Source of the DNA: Aquila chrysaetos chrysaetos
Lineage: Eukaryota > Chordata > Aves > Accipitriformes > Accipitridae
Assembly (NCBI RefSeq): GCF_900496995.4
Contig: NW_024470390.1
Span: forward strand, 124,001 to 188,000
Direction of reading: 5' to 3'
Length of the DNA: 64,000 bases
The translations under genes and the position numbers were made by a program. Of this stretch, positions 38,430-51,300 are shown one piece after another. Position 1 is the first letter of the stretch; each line of letters begins with the position of its first letter. Below the pieces are notes generated by a model. That model saw nothing but the letters and a program-made list of their open reading frames with translations. It was not told the origin of the DNA and searched no databases.

Positions 38430-40940
38430 ATGTTTCTTGCTTGTGCCAACACAGCAAAGATGTGTGCTACATGAAGTATGCGTGCCTGGCATTGAATTAC
38501 AATTATGCATGGTTGGGAATATATGCAGTAGTTAAAGACTGTAAAATACTAGAAGCTCTTGACTTCTGCTTTTGTTTAACGAAGTCCTTTGCCCCCATTT
38601 AAAACAAAAGTTGGATGCCCTCGGCCCTCACTTGTTGCCCTCAGTTTCAGGGTTTGGGGCTGTTAGAAAGAGACAGACTAGGGAAATCACTGAGAAATTC
38701 TCATCATATTTAATACCTTGTTTTGCCATACAGGGAGAGTCATGCACAGCATTTCAGATCTCAACTATAGCACTCTTCTGAGCCAAGTAAAGTGGGTTCT
38801 TTTTAAAATGTGCTTTCTACATAGCTTATAAATTGGGTTCTTGAATAGGAGATGTAAAAGTTCTTGGACTGCTCTTGCTGGTTATGCTTTAAATAATTAA
38901 ATAATTAAAACAAAGTTTATTACGCTTGGTTGGTGGTGCGAACACGGCATGCTATGTGTACATCAGTCTTGAAAGAAGAACATGGGCATGTCCTTCCACA
39001 GGCCCAGTCCCTCGGTCGGTGGGCAGGGAGGGGTGTAAAGATGGGTCCTTATTATTCCTAAAACTCTCTTAAAGCTTGAGACCACAAACCTGTTGAGTCC
39101 GGGGACTGCTCCAGGCTGTAACCCGCCGTTGTGTTAAGGCTCCTTCACTCTCCTTCCAGTCCGAATGCAAATGTTTCCTTCGTTCTGCTACCGCAAAATA
39201 CAAGGAACCGGCTTTTGCCGTCCGGTTCCCGTTCGGTGAGGGATGGAGCAGGAGCTGTGTGTGACGTGGTGATGTTCCCTGGTTTGATTTACCACCAGAG
39301 AGTGCTGGGGCACTGCAGCCACAGACACGGCAGGAGAATCGGGGTGGTTAAGCGTGTTTGGTCTGCCGTGAGTTGTCTCAGTTATCAAGCGGAGTCAGTG
39401 TTAGCCTTTTGTAATATTTAAAGCACCATAGCCAGTTGTGTATTATTGCACTGATTTGTGTTTATTTGCATAAATAACACTGCCTCGCTAAACTGCATTT
39501 GGTAGTGAAAATTGAGGGTTTGATAAGTTCAGTGAATGAAATATAAATAAGGGGTCTTGTCTCCACTGTCATTATGCTAGGAGGGATAAAAGGCTTTTTT
39601 TTTTGTCACCAGGCCATGAGATTTTCATGGCTTTGTTTAAATTTTGCTAGGCTGAATAGTCATGTCCAGTACAAACAAATCCATATTTTGGTTCCATTTA
39701 CTCTTTAAAGGACCAATCTTCAGGTCTGGGCCTCGATAAACTTCTTTACCCAAAGCAGAAGGAGGCTTTGCAGAGTGGGTGCAGATGTTATCCTTTCGCT
39801 TCTCATAACTTGTATTTAAAAAAAAAAAAGTCAAAGAAACTTTTATTTTTAATTTAGCCCTTATGATTTCAAATGGAAACCAGCTGCCTTCCAAAAACGA
39901 AGACAGGCCTTTCCGTAATGTTCATTTAAGTTGGCAGCAGCCCTGCCAGCAGACAGGAAAGTGGCTGTGAGGGCTGAAAGTTTTAGCAAATTCAACAGGA
40001 AAAAACTGCAAGGCTGGAAATTGGGGGGGGGGGGGGGGCTGTTTCTTTTAAGGAAAAAAAGTGGGATGTTGCAGCACTGAGCGATCTTAATTATGTACAT
40101 ACGTTAAGGTACTGACCTCTGCTTGCTACAATTATAGCTCATTAGCATACCCCAGAGGAAAACCCAGAGGTGATTTCAAGTTAAAGCTGATGTATTTCGA
40201 GGGTCTTTCCCCACCCTTCGCTGCAGGACATCCCCCAATGTGCTGTCCCAGGCGACGTTAGCTCCGCAGAGCCCCAGCGTCCTCCGGGCCACGCTCCGCT
40301 CGCGGGTATTGGAAAACAGCGCGCTGTGGTCGAGGAACGTGGTATTTGTGGGTGTTGGCACGACCGTGTCTTGTATCCATGTGGGATAATGAAGTCACCA
40401 GGCCTGTATTTGTGCTGGCGGCTCGGCACCTGTCCAAGCCTGTTCTTAACTCCCGGCTTGCCCTGTTTACGTCCGAAAAAACACTTGGGCACGGACCGTG
40501 CCTGAGTTTCGGGAGCTTGAGGACGCGCCCGGGGCTTCAGGCCTGGCCCCGGCTCTGGGCTGCGCGCCCTGGGTGGGTCTGATGTGGGTAGGGAGGAGCG
40601 GAGGTCTCGAGCAGGGAGCAAATGAGGAATAAAAAGAGGAATTAAAAGAGAGCCTAAGGAATAAAGCAGGGACTGCAGGCTCCGTGGTGGATGAGAAAGC
40701 CAGTGCTGGAAGGCGGTGCGTTCACACCTCCTCCGACGCTCGCTCTTCGCTGCGGGCGTTGCCAAAGCGATGACAAAAACGTGTAGGCAGGAGTTTGGAA
40801 AAAATACTCGGCGCTGGCTGCCGCTGCCGTAGACCCGGTAACTGCGGTGGGGCTGTTGGGCCAGCGTCTGAAAGCTCCGCCAGTCGGTTAAACACCCGCC
40901 GAGCTGTGGAAGGGCTCCGCACGCGTGCCCGCCTCCGGGC
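38430..40940. other. Intergenic region between ZNF541 and the ZBED-like gene (tail to tail)
   Basis: No coding exon was recognised. It contains an octamer ATGCAAAT (39165-39172), a 16-base G-run near 40023, and TTTATT at 39842-39847, which reads AATAAA on the minus strand and is a possible poly(A) signal for the ZBED-like gene. The part after 40200 is CpG-rich. Confidence 0.5.
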
Positions 40941-40943
40941 GCG

Positions 40944-43350
40944 TCAGTGCACAGTTCTGTTCCGAGTCTCGCTGCTGTTTCTCATCGATTCTAAAAAGTC
41001 AAAATTTTGATGCAGGAACAGAATTTGGTCCAGGTTCTCCGGCGCCAGGACGGCTCGACGATGCTCCAGGGTGCTTTCACCGGCAGCAAAGGCCCGGTCG
41101 GGCAGCACGGCAGTCGCTGGGACGGCGAGGTACTGCCGGCTCAGCCGCGCCACGGCCGGGAAGCGATGCTCGTTGTTCTTCCACCAGTCCAGCGGGTTGG
41201 TGCTGCGCTTGCAGAGAGGCTCCACGATGTAGTTTTCCAGTTGTTGGTGGATCTCCGGCATGCTCTCTGTCGGGTCCTTCCCCAAAAGGATGTCGTACAT
41301 GCTCTGTGACGGGGTGCTCGAGCATCTGTCCTTGTGAGCAGACAGCTGGCTGCCCGCATCTCCGCCCTCGGCTTTGTAATCCAAGTTTGGCATCCAAAAC
41401 TGGGTAGCAGATGGGGACTGGTGATTGAAAACCTGCGACAGCATGTTTTTGACTCTCTTGTGCAGCTCGCTTCTCAGGCTGGGGCTGAGAAACCTCATCT
41501 CCTTGAAGCGCGGGTCCAAAAAAGAGGCAATAACCGCTGGACTTTCTAGCACTTTCTCATCCTCTGACAACCCCCAGCGCTGCGTCAGCTCTGACCTGAT
41601 GTTGCCTACCACTGTCTTGATGATGGCGCCGGACTCTTCCGACTGCTGTCCGATGGCGGCGATGATCCCGTGGATGCAAGGCATCAGAGACGATACGGAC
41701 GCGTTCTGCTCCTCGCGCAGGAAGGACGTTGCAATCTTGATCGTCCTCATGACCGGTACCAGGTCCTGCAGGAGTTTCCACTGGTGGTCGGCCAAATTCT
41801 GGACGGCCGCCGTGCCCTTGGGGTGTTCCTCCAGCACGGACATGATGGCCCACTTCAGGTCTAAGAGACTCTCGCACATTTCGATGGTGGTTATCCAGCG
41901 AGAGCCCACGTCCATCACCAGTTTCAGTTTGGTTTTATTGATGTCTTCCAGCTTGCTGTTCAAGGAGCAGGTGGCTTTTGCGTCCTGCTGAAAGTACCTG
42001 ACGATACCCCGGGCAGCGCTCAGGGCTTCTTGGACCTGCTCGACTTCCAGCCCCGCTTTGATGCAGAGGTGAAGGGTGCGAGCGGCGCAGCACAGGCTGC
42101 TCCAGCCGTACGCGTTCTTCAGCTGCTGCAAGTTCGCTGCCGTGCTCTGCGGGCTGTCGTGCATAACGCAGAAGACGGATTTGCTGGACAAGCCGAATTC
42201 GGAGAGGACGGCGGACAGTTTCTCCCCTAAATCGCCCTCCTCCGCTTTGTCTTCGTGTGCTTGCTGCGTCTCCATGATGCACCGCGCCCGCCGCCACTCC
42301 CCGTCGATGAAGTTGGCCGTGACGGTCAGGTAAGTCTGGTTGAGCTGGGAAACCCAGAACTCCACGCAGACCACGATGGCCTGAGCTGTCTGCAAGTAGC
42401 GCTCCAGGTGCTGCTTGACCACGTTGTACCGGTGCCACAGCATGCTGGAGAGCTGCATGGGCGACGGGAGGGTAAAATTTGGTTCCAGGTACCCGATGAG
42501 GAGCCCGAACCCTTTGTCCTTCACCACGGAGAGAGGGTGCAAGTCACGGAAGATCATCTCCAGCACCAGCTCCAGGATCACGTCGGTCCTGGGTTCTGAA
42601 CAGGACGCGGCGTGGTAGAGGCTGCTTTCCGGCGTCGTCTGCCGAGAGCGTTTGGCGGCGTTTTCCTGAGCCACATAGTCGGATTCGGAAGTCTGGTCGT
42701 CCTTGAACTGGGAGAGCAAGGTGTCGCGGATGCTGTGCTTCCTCACTAGATGTTCCCGCATCGTGGTAGTGCTGTTGTGGAAGGAGAGCTGTTTCTTGCA
42801 GACGTTGCACTCCACGTAGGCATCTCCCAGCTTGGTGTAATAGTTCCACACCTTGGACTTGCGACGGTCGACGTAGAGCGCGGTGCTGGTGCCGTCCTGA
42901 CCGCCGCCTTTCTCTCTTTTCCTCCTGGACGATGGCCCGAGGTTGGCTGCCGCCATGTTGTAGGTGTTGAAGACCATCGAGATTTCCTCTGAGGAGACAA
43001 AACGCAATGCAACGTTGCCTCAAATTTTAATTGAAACCTCATTTTGGATCTTTGTCCTCTAGCCCCGTGCGTTATCCTAAACCGGAGGCAACCACTGGGA
43101 GGAAGCCTCACGGTGGCTGCCGCGTACCGTGTTCAGATGCTGCTATTTTTTTGGAAGGGGGAAAAAAAATAGGAAAAAAAGCCCAAACGGTGCACGTACC
43201 TTGTACTGTCCGTGGGTAGGACTGCGGGACGAGAGGGAGAGCTGGCTCCTCCGTCACCTCCTCCTTCGGCCGCACCTCCCCACCCTTGTCCTCCGGCTTA
43301 ACGCATTTCTGCAAGAACTGAGATACTCTCTTGGAGTTTACATCTGCCAT
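40944..43350 (-). CDS. ZBED-like protein, domesticated hAT transposase
   Basis: Two coding exons on the minus strand (43350-43200 and 42988-40944) join in frame across a GT-AG intron to 731 residues. The first exon starts MADVNSKRV and encodes a short acidic leader. The second carries a BED zinc finger (C111, C114, H130, H135; C-x2-C-x15-H-x4-H), a hAT transposase core and a C-terminal hAT dimerisation region (about 630-715, with DWWKNNEHRFP). At the expected catalytic positions, the motif usually written D-x-W reads E260-F-W, the second Asp is present (D328), and the usual E-R of the last motif is D681-R. Transposition activity is therefore unlikely, and no terminal inverted repeats were seen. 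Size and layout resemble ZBED1/DREF-type genes, but I cannot name the orthologue. Likely role: sequence-specific DNA-binding nuclear protein. Confidence 0.9.
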
Positions 43351-43359
43351 GGCCGCCTT

Positions 43360-45342
43360 TGCACGGGTTTGGAGGGGGGGGGGGGATGGGGGCACGAGGA
43401 CCCTTAAAATGAGGCGGGTGGGTCTCAAATCCGATCTCCGGCTGGGGCTGGGGGGGGATTGGACCGGTGAGGGACGGCTTTGGCAACGCTTTTTCCCCAA
43501 GGATGCAGGATCCTCCCGGGGCGGGGGACACACACGAGGGACCTACCCCATTAAAATTCTGGCGTTAAACGCGAGGTCAGACCCTTCTTAGTGACGCGAG
43601 GCCGGTGGCGGTGACGGCGTTGTCACCCCTCTTCTGCTTTAGAGGGGCCCGGTGCCGCCGCCGGTCGCTGCCCACGGGAGTTTCATGGCATTTTTTTGGT
43701 CCTAAAGTTTTCCCCGGGCGCTCAGGTGGGGAGTCTGGGGTTAAACCAGAACAAGATGGGAAAAAATCCTCGCTTAGCCGGTGGTAATGGCACTGGAGGG
43801 AATTTTGACGGCGTCTAAGGTATTCCCTTCCGTCTGGGTGTTTCGGCGAGATGTTGCCGGAGCGTTCTAAATCGGCGTAAAGAGTTCAGCGACGAGGAAA
43901 CCTCCTCCTTGGGGCCGATTTCCCCCCAAATACCACAAGCGCCTCCGCTCTTAACTTCATGCACCGAAAAATAGGGGTTTCTGCGCCGTTCCCTTACCTC
44001 CTCTCTGCCGGCGTGAGGGTCGCGGCGGGCTGCGGCACCGGTTCTGCTGGGCCGGGAGCTCGCCGAGGAGCCCTCCACGGCACCACGAGCCTCGTGGTGA
44101 GGATGAACCCCGGTCGCTTCACCTCTCTAAAAATCCGCGTCCGCTTCTCGCAGGCCCGGCGCTGGTGGGGACACCGGGATTTTACCGCACCGGGCAGCGT
44201 GGCAAACACCGGCGGCGGCGAACCGAGGGGTTTTGTGGCGACCGGGGTGACGTCTGCTCCAGGGGTGGCTTTTGGGGGGAGACCCTCTCCCCCAGCCGCC
44301 CCCTCATTGCCGTCCCACCACCAGAACTCGGCGACGCACCCGGCAGAGGCGCCGGTGCCGGAGATTACCGCGCCGGTGCCGTCACCCTTCCACTCGCAGG
44401 CAGGTGCCGTATTCAAGCAATTCCGCCCCAAAAACGTTTTCCGCTCGCAAACGCGCTCTGTCGATCGACGTTTCGCCTCCCGTCCTCCCAACCGCTGCCG
44501 GCTGTTGGCGTTATGTCCGGCGCGTACCGAAGACCGGCGACGTAGCTTGGACGGGGTAACGAGGAGATCGTTAATGGCCAGCGGGTCATTAAATACTCAC
44601 GCCTTCGTCAGCGGGGATGCTACCCTTTCACCGGGAAGTAATTAATCTAGGGCTCCTCTCAAAAGTTCCTGCTGGGGCTGGAGGTGGTCGTTAGCGGCGG
44701 GGGGGGGGGGATGACGACAAATGGGTCTTAAAATCCTCACGCTCGGCCCTCGCTAATTAGCCGGAGCTTCGTTAAATGAGGAGTCGCTGCCGTTGCCCCG
44801 ACCCCTCCGCTGTCTGTACCCTTTCAGCTGGGGGGAGAAGCAGCGCCCGCCCCGGCTACGCCCTCAAGTAGTTGAGTGATGTCAGCGCGGTGGCCGTGAC
44901 GTCAGCGCCGCCACCCTGGGTGAGTGCGGTGCCAGGCAGGGGTGTGGGCAATACCAGACCCCGCGCTCCTTCAGGACCCCCCCCCGCCCCACCGAGGAGC
45001 CCGGCGCATCAGCCTCACGTCACTGGAACGCGTCAAAATGCCTGAAAAGGACGAAAATCGCCCATTTTGGGGGCTGCGCGCGCCCCCCCCCCCCCGGCCC
45101 GCGCCCCCCTCCCCGCACTCTGCGTGCGCCTGCTCCCCCCGGCCGCCAGGGGGCGCCGTCTCTCTTCGCCCCGTCCTCCCCAGCCCTGCGGCGGGGAGAC
45201 GAGGAGGAAGCGCTGCCCTTCGCCGCCGCCCGCCTCACGTGGGCGCCCGCCCGCCAATGCGGCGCGCCGCCGCCGAGTCACGTGAGGGGGGAGCGCGGTG
45301 GCGTCAGCTGTAGGCGGAGCGCCGCGGCTGCAGGCGGCCGCC
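43360..45342. promoter_or_regulatory. Shared CpG island between the ZBED-like gene and NAPA (head to head)
   Basis: About 2 kb of CpG-dense sequence separates two divergent start codons. It contains a perfect CRE palindrome TGACGTCA (44897-44904), E-boxes CACGTG (45236-45241) and GTCACGTGA (45277-45285), and a CCAAT box (45254-45258). The E-boxes and CCAAT lie within about 110 bases of the NAPA start and suit its core promoter. Whether both genes share one promoter cannot be decided from sequence. The open frames here are CpG-island artefacts without recognisable domains. Confidence 0.6.
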
Positions 45343-48300
45343 ATGGACCAGGCCGGGAAGGAGAAAGAGGCCCTGCAGCTCCTGGCCGAGGCCGACAAGA
45401 AGGTCCGCGGCTCCCAGTCGTTCTTCGCCGGCCTCTTCGGGTGAGTACGTGCCGCTAGGACCCGTCCGGTCCGCCTCGGGGTTGGGCCCCCCCCTCCCCC
45501 CGGGGGGGGCTGACAGCGGTGGGGGGCTGGGGGGGGTGTCGGGAGCTTCTTGGAGGGGGTGGGTGGCTTCGAGATGAGGGTGCTGGGCCCTGGGGTGGGT
45601 GGTGGGATGAGGGGGGGTGCAGGGGGGCGGAAAAGGGGTGTAAGGAGCTTCTGGGGGGCTTTGGGGTGAAGGTGCTGGGCCCTGGGGAGTTTTGGGGTGA
45701 AGGGTGGGCTCTGGGGGGGTGCAGGGGGGCAGAGAAGGGATGTTATGAGCTTCTGGGGGGCTTTGGGCTGATGGGTGGTGGGCCTTGGGGGGTTTTGGGG
45801 TGAAGGGTGGGCGCTGAGGGAGTACGGGGGGGGCAGAGGAGGGGTGTAAGGAGCTTCTGGGGGGCTTTGGGATGAAGGTGTTGGACCCTGGGGGGTTTTT
45901 GGGGGAAGGGTGGGCGCTGAGGGGGTACAGGGGGGCAGAGAAGGGGTGTTAGGAGCTTCTGGGGGGCTTTGGAGTGAAGGTGTTGGCTCCTGGGGGGGCT
46001 TTCTGGTGAGGGATGGGCACTGCGGGGGTGCAGAGGAGCACGGAAGAGGTGTATAGACCTTCTGGGGGGCTTTGGGGTGAAGGTGCTGGGCCCTGGGGAG
46101 TTTTGGGGTGAAGCGTGGGCTCTGAGGGGTGCAGGGGGGGCAGAGAAGGGATGTTATGAGCTTCTGGGGGGCTTTGGGCTGATGGGTGGTCATGGTGGGG
46201 GTGCTGGGTGTAGGAAAAAGGTACTAGGATCTTCTGGGGGGCTGGGGGGTGGACACTGGGCAAGGGTAAGGGGTGTTAAGAGCTTCAGGGGGGCACTGGG
46301 GTGAGGAGTGGGCACTGGGGGGGGTGCTGGGGGCTGGCAGAGGGCGTAAGGGCGTGTCATGGGGCGTGGGGGCTACAGATGAGGGTGGGGAAGGCTGTTA
46401 AAAAGCAGCAAGCGCTCTTATGGCCTCTCAATTCGTCATGAACTTGTCCTTTGCTTTCAGCGTGGGCTTTACGACCAGTTCAGATTTGGGGGGGGTTAAA
46501 CTTTAAATTCTGCCATGCACAGTCCTGGCTGGCGGTACGTCTCTGTGGGGGCTCATCAGGGCTGACGGAGTTCTGCTCCCCCCTGCCCCTCATCGTGCTG
46601 GCGAAGGACAAACCCCAGGGGTTCCATTTGTCCCCTTGGAGCTGCTCAGACTCGTCTCTGTGCACAGACCAGACCGGTTTCATGCCCATGCTGCCTGACC
46701 AGGCCTGGCTTTAACTGCGGCTTTACACAACTCCAGTGCTAGGGGAGAAACGAGAGTTGCCCCTTGCTTAATGTTGAAAAATTCGGCTTTAACGGGGTGA
46801 TTTCATAAACGAGAGCAAGCCCGTCCCCTGCCTGGTAAGGGGGAGGTTTGTTTTCGTCGGGCTGTGGTTGGGAAGGAGACGCTGGGGGCAGGTTTTGTGC
46901 ATGAGGGACCGGAGCAGTGGTTTCTGCTGCCCTTCGCTTCGCCGTGCCGTTGCGTTTCCTGCAGCTCGCCCTCCTTAATGTTATTTAATAGCTCCAAATT
47001 AACGCGAGATGGAAAACTCAGGCATTTAGGTATTAAACGGCAATTTCTAATCGCAGCTGGGATTCTCTTGAGTTAAAAGGCAGTTTTGTAAAGCGCTGAG
47101 ATCTCCGTGGCCGTCTCAAACAGCCTTAAGCCATCGTCAGCCCTGCGCACGTGAAGTCTGGCTGCCGAAATCCGCCAGATGCTTATTGCCCTTTTATCCC
47201 CCTTATCAGCCGGCGTTAAGTGGGGACGGCATCGCCGGGAAGGCGGTTTGTTCCTTGGGCGGAGCGGCTGCCTTGATGCTTTCCTTATTTTTTAGTGAAG
47301 CAGGAGAACTTTGCTGCTCAAACCAATCCGAACTGGTAGAGCTGCTGACTCCAGCGAGTCGCTCCTGCCAAGCCCCTGCCATGTCTCTGACTGCAGGTTT
47401 CTAGTGAAAGGGAGGAAACGTGAGCAAAACTGCTTAAGCTTGTGCTTAGAAAAAGCCTCTAAAACACAAATACGGCCGTAATAAGCTCCCTTGAGTCACC
47501 AGCCAGGATTTCTAGTCAGAATCGGTGAGGTCGGCAGAGGAATGCGCTTGCTAGCAGAGCCAGAGAGCTGGAAGGTGGTGCTGGTGTCCTGCAGACCCTG
47601 CATTTCAAAACAGGTCATTGTAGGATGAGCTGGCTTCCTCCTCGCTTCCCTCGGGCTGTTTTGGGGGCCAGGAGGGTGCTCCAGCGGGTGCTGGCTGTGC
47701 CCCCGGTGGCAGAGGGAGGGCCGTGAGCTAGGGCTTCGCCGAAAGGAGCAACGTGGGTTCATTTGGGACTGGCACGTCACCCCTTTGCTGCAGGAGGGAT
47801 TTCTCTGCTCGTTAATTATTAATAAAAAAGTGCTTCTGTGAAGGACTGACCCAGATCCCACTGTCAGCGGGGAGATTTAGAGCAGGGAAGGGTTGGGGTT
47901 CTTCCCCATGGCTGTGAGCATGGGATCTCTGGCCGTGCAAGCTACTGGGCTGTCTGCGAGCTTCGGCTCGGAGCAAGCAGGCAGCAAACCCGCTTTTTTC
48001 TCCCTGTTGGCCTCTGTTTTAACTGCAGCTTCCCAAGAGAGTCCTACAGGGGCCCGGTCTCTGCCCCTCGAGCTGGGAGGGACTTGTCTGTGTCAGCAGC
48101 TCGCCACAGGGAACCTCTCTTGCTCTTGTTGGCAGCTGGAGTGAAGCAATGCGATTTATTTTTTTTTCTGCTCGGGCACGGGGTTTGAGCTTCCCAGCAG
48201 GCATTTATGCAATGCCTGGCTTCTGTTTGCTTCCAGGGGCTCCTCCAGGATAGAGGAAGCATGCGACATCTACGCTCGAGCAGCAAACATGTTCAAAATG

Positions 48301-51300
48301 GCCAAAAACTGGAGCGGTACGTACATGTGCAGCTGTGAGCTGTTTCCCTGGGCTGGGGGTGCAGTCTCCTCACCTTCTCCAGGGAGGAGTGAACCCCTCT
48401 GGGTCTGAAAGCCGGCGCAGGCTCGATGCTGCTGGCTTATTTTAGCTTGATTTTGAGCTGACTAACCTGCCTGCACCTAGCTTTTCCATCCCATCTCTCT
48501 GAAGTGGTTAAGACAATGCTCCTGAGCTTCCTCTCTCCTTCTCCAGCCGCAGGGAATGCCTTTTGCCAGGCGGCACAGCTCCACCTGCAGCTGCAGAGCA
48601 AGCACGACGCAGCCACCAACTTTGTGGACGCGGGCAATGCCTTCAAGAAAGCTGATCCGCAAGGTAAGGGCTTGATTTCCCTCCAGCCTTTCAGAGCTGG
48701 GGATTGTTCAGCCTCTCAAGCTGGGGAGCACGCATAGAATGCCCCGATTTCAGTTACCAGAGGCTGCGTGTCGTACGTATCTGCTGGGTTTTTGCCCATT
48801 ACACAAGGGTTTCTCCTTGGTGTGTGTTATCCCATCCTTTTGACACCTTTGGGAGCGAGCCGAGATGCTGTGGGCTGGATTTGATGTGCTTCCCCCGAGC
48901 TGCGAGTCGCTCTGGTAGCTGACGGCAAGCAAAGTTCACCTCCGCAGCCAGCGTGCCTGCCGGATGACGTTGGTTCCCCCCCCCCCCCCCCCCCCTTCCG
49001 CGGGAATCCCTGTGCCGCCTGCCGAGCCTGACTCTGAGCATATGGCTTCAGCTGAAGCCGCAGAAGGGGTTTGGTCGTGATTCACGCGCCGCGCGTGGAT
49101 CGCGCTTCGTTTGGCTCCCTTCGCTCCAGTGTTAGAGCAGCTCCTGGGCTGTTGGGAGCCGAGCCGAGGAGGAGCTGTTCTGGGCTTGATGGACCAGCTG
49201 AGAGTAAATGCTTCTCCTTCTTGACGGCTGGTGTTTCAGCTGGCTTTGGTGGGATGGGTGATGAGTTGGGGTGTCCTGCATGTTCCCCTGTGGGTGATTT
49301 GGATCCTAGCTTTCCTCTGCCTGATCTGGAGCACAAAAGGGGAATGTAGTGGTGGAAGCTGCTGAGCGTGGGCCATTGAGTTTCAGATACGAAGAGGGGA
49401 AGGAGCATGAGAGTTGGTCTTGCTTTCCTTGCATTTCCCCATGCTGTAGGGGAACGCTTTGCTGTTCCTGGCAAGCTGCCTCACTAGTTTACTGTAGCCC
49501 CCAGGGTTATCTGTGCCGGGGCTGGATCAGTTTGGGTGATTTTCAGAGAAGATAATGAAATAACCTGAGGAGAAAACAAATTTAATCTCCTGGAGGATTT
49601 GTTTAATCTCCCAGAGATTTATGTTCTGATTATCCGCTTGTGCTGCTCTCGACCTGAGTTTTCCTCTCTTGGGTGGCTGTGTGAGCCGGTGTGGTGAAAC
49701 GTGCTGGCTCCCCCACCCCGGTGCATTGTGGCTTTCAGTAAACTGGAGGGAAAAGGCAGAGGCTGAGCCTGCCTCTTCCTAATCGGGGCAAAAACCTTCC
49801 TGAATACACAGGAATTCACTGTGGTGGGGATGGGTCCGTGCTAGACGGAGCCTTCTGGCAGGCGAGGTGTTCAATGGGGCTGGCTGGACAGGCCAGAATA
49901 AAGATGCAACCCTGTGGGTGAACTTGTGGAGAGAAAAATGTGGTTGAACACCGCCTGCGTGTCCACGACTGCCTCTTCTCGGTGAACTGACTTTGTCCTC
50001 AGAGCTGGCTAAAGGCCCCGCAGCTGCCTTTACCCAGGAGCCGCAGGCAGCGGTGCCGGAGGGACGTGCTCCTGCCCTCAGACTCGAGCGCCCGCGCTGC
50101 CGCGGTCCCTTGGGTCGGCCGTGACACGAACTGGGGATCCAGCCCCGCTCCCTTCTCTTCCCCCTGCCGCTCCCATCTCTCCTCCACCGTGAACCGCCGT
50201 CCCACGTACCCGGGGCTGGGTGCGGTGAAGACGCGGCTGTGGCAGCCGTCAGTCAGATGGCAGCTCCTGCGCTGCTCGGCTCCCTGGTAGGGAGCACCGC
50301 GAGCCTGACAGCTGGGAGCAGTCAGAAAAAGATCCGTCTCCTGGAGCCTGGCATTTAGCTGCAGCAGAGTTCCTCCCACGCCTCTTAGGAGTCAGCGAGG
50401 GGAAGGCACCTCCTCCTGAAATACAGCAAAACGCTGCGGCTTCAGCCCCCCTGTCCTGGACTGTGGTGGATCTGGGCGCTTGTCTGAGCAACAAGCGCAT
50501 CTCCCTTTGGATAACCTTCTGGGGTGAAACACCACAGAGGGGGCCAGGTCTGAGTCAATGCCGGGTTAAATCCTACCCCACGGTCTGGGGAGAGGCTGTG
50601 GAGGACTCCTGTCTTGGTCCTGTGGGGCAGGAGCGGGGCTGTGGAGTTACTGCAGGGGCTTATCCCTTCACAGGGACTGCATCCCAAACGTTTAGGGGTC
50701 TGCATCTCAAATGCCCTACACCCCAAACAAAAGCCTTTTGTTCTGGCAAAACAAATAACGTTATTCATGCCTCTCAGCTCCTGGGCTGGCCCGGCGGCAC
50801 AGGCCACTGGATGGAGCGCGTCTGGGTTCTGCTTTTTGCTACCCACCTGCTCTGGGGACCTCAGGAGATGTGTCCTGTTCCCCTCCCCTGCTCCCGTCCG
50901 CCCTGGGGCACGGTGCACCGTGAGCAGGGCTGTGGTGGAAGCGTAGCAGCACCAGCTCCTCGGCAGTTGGTGAGCTCGGAGGCTGCCGTTAAAGCCTAAA
51001 CCTCTCTGCCTGCCCCTTGGCTTAGGATAACTCCTGTCTGCAGGAGTTACCTACAAAAGCAGAGTTGCTGATCTTGTTGTAGGTGGTCTGTGATCAGAAA
51101 CCTCTGATATGGCAAAGCGTCCGTAGGCTGCCTGGTGCAAACTGGCTGACTCTTGGCCATCAGCTGCCGGAACGCCAGGGCATGGGGATGCGACGGTGCC
51201 AGCAGAGAGTCTTTGATTTGCTCTGCTGTTCTCTGATGGTCGCTGTCACCACTCGCGTGCTCTAAATTTCCCTCGAAGCCTGTAGCCTCAGCTTGAGTAA

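Noticed and set aside
41007-42618. Plus-strand open frames opposite the ZBED-like gene
   Set aside because: They are antisense shadows of the long conserved minus-strand frame, with no independent motif.
45033-46193. 386-codon minus-strand open frame rich in Pro and Thr
   Set aside because: It crosses the 102-base minisatellite and NAPA exon 1 in antisense; the periodic peptide simply reflects the DNA repeat.
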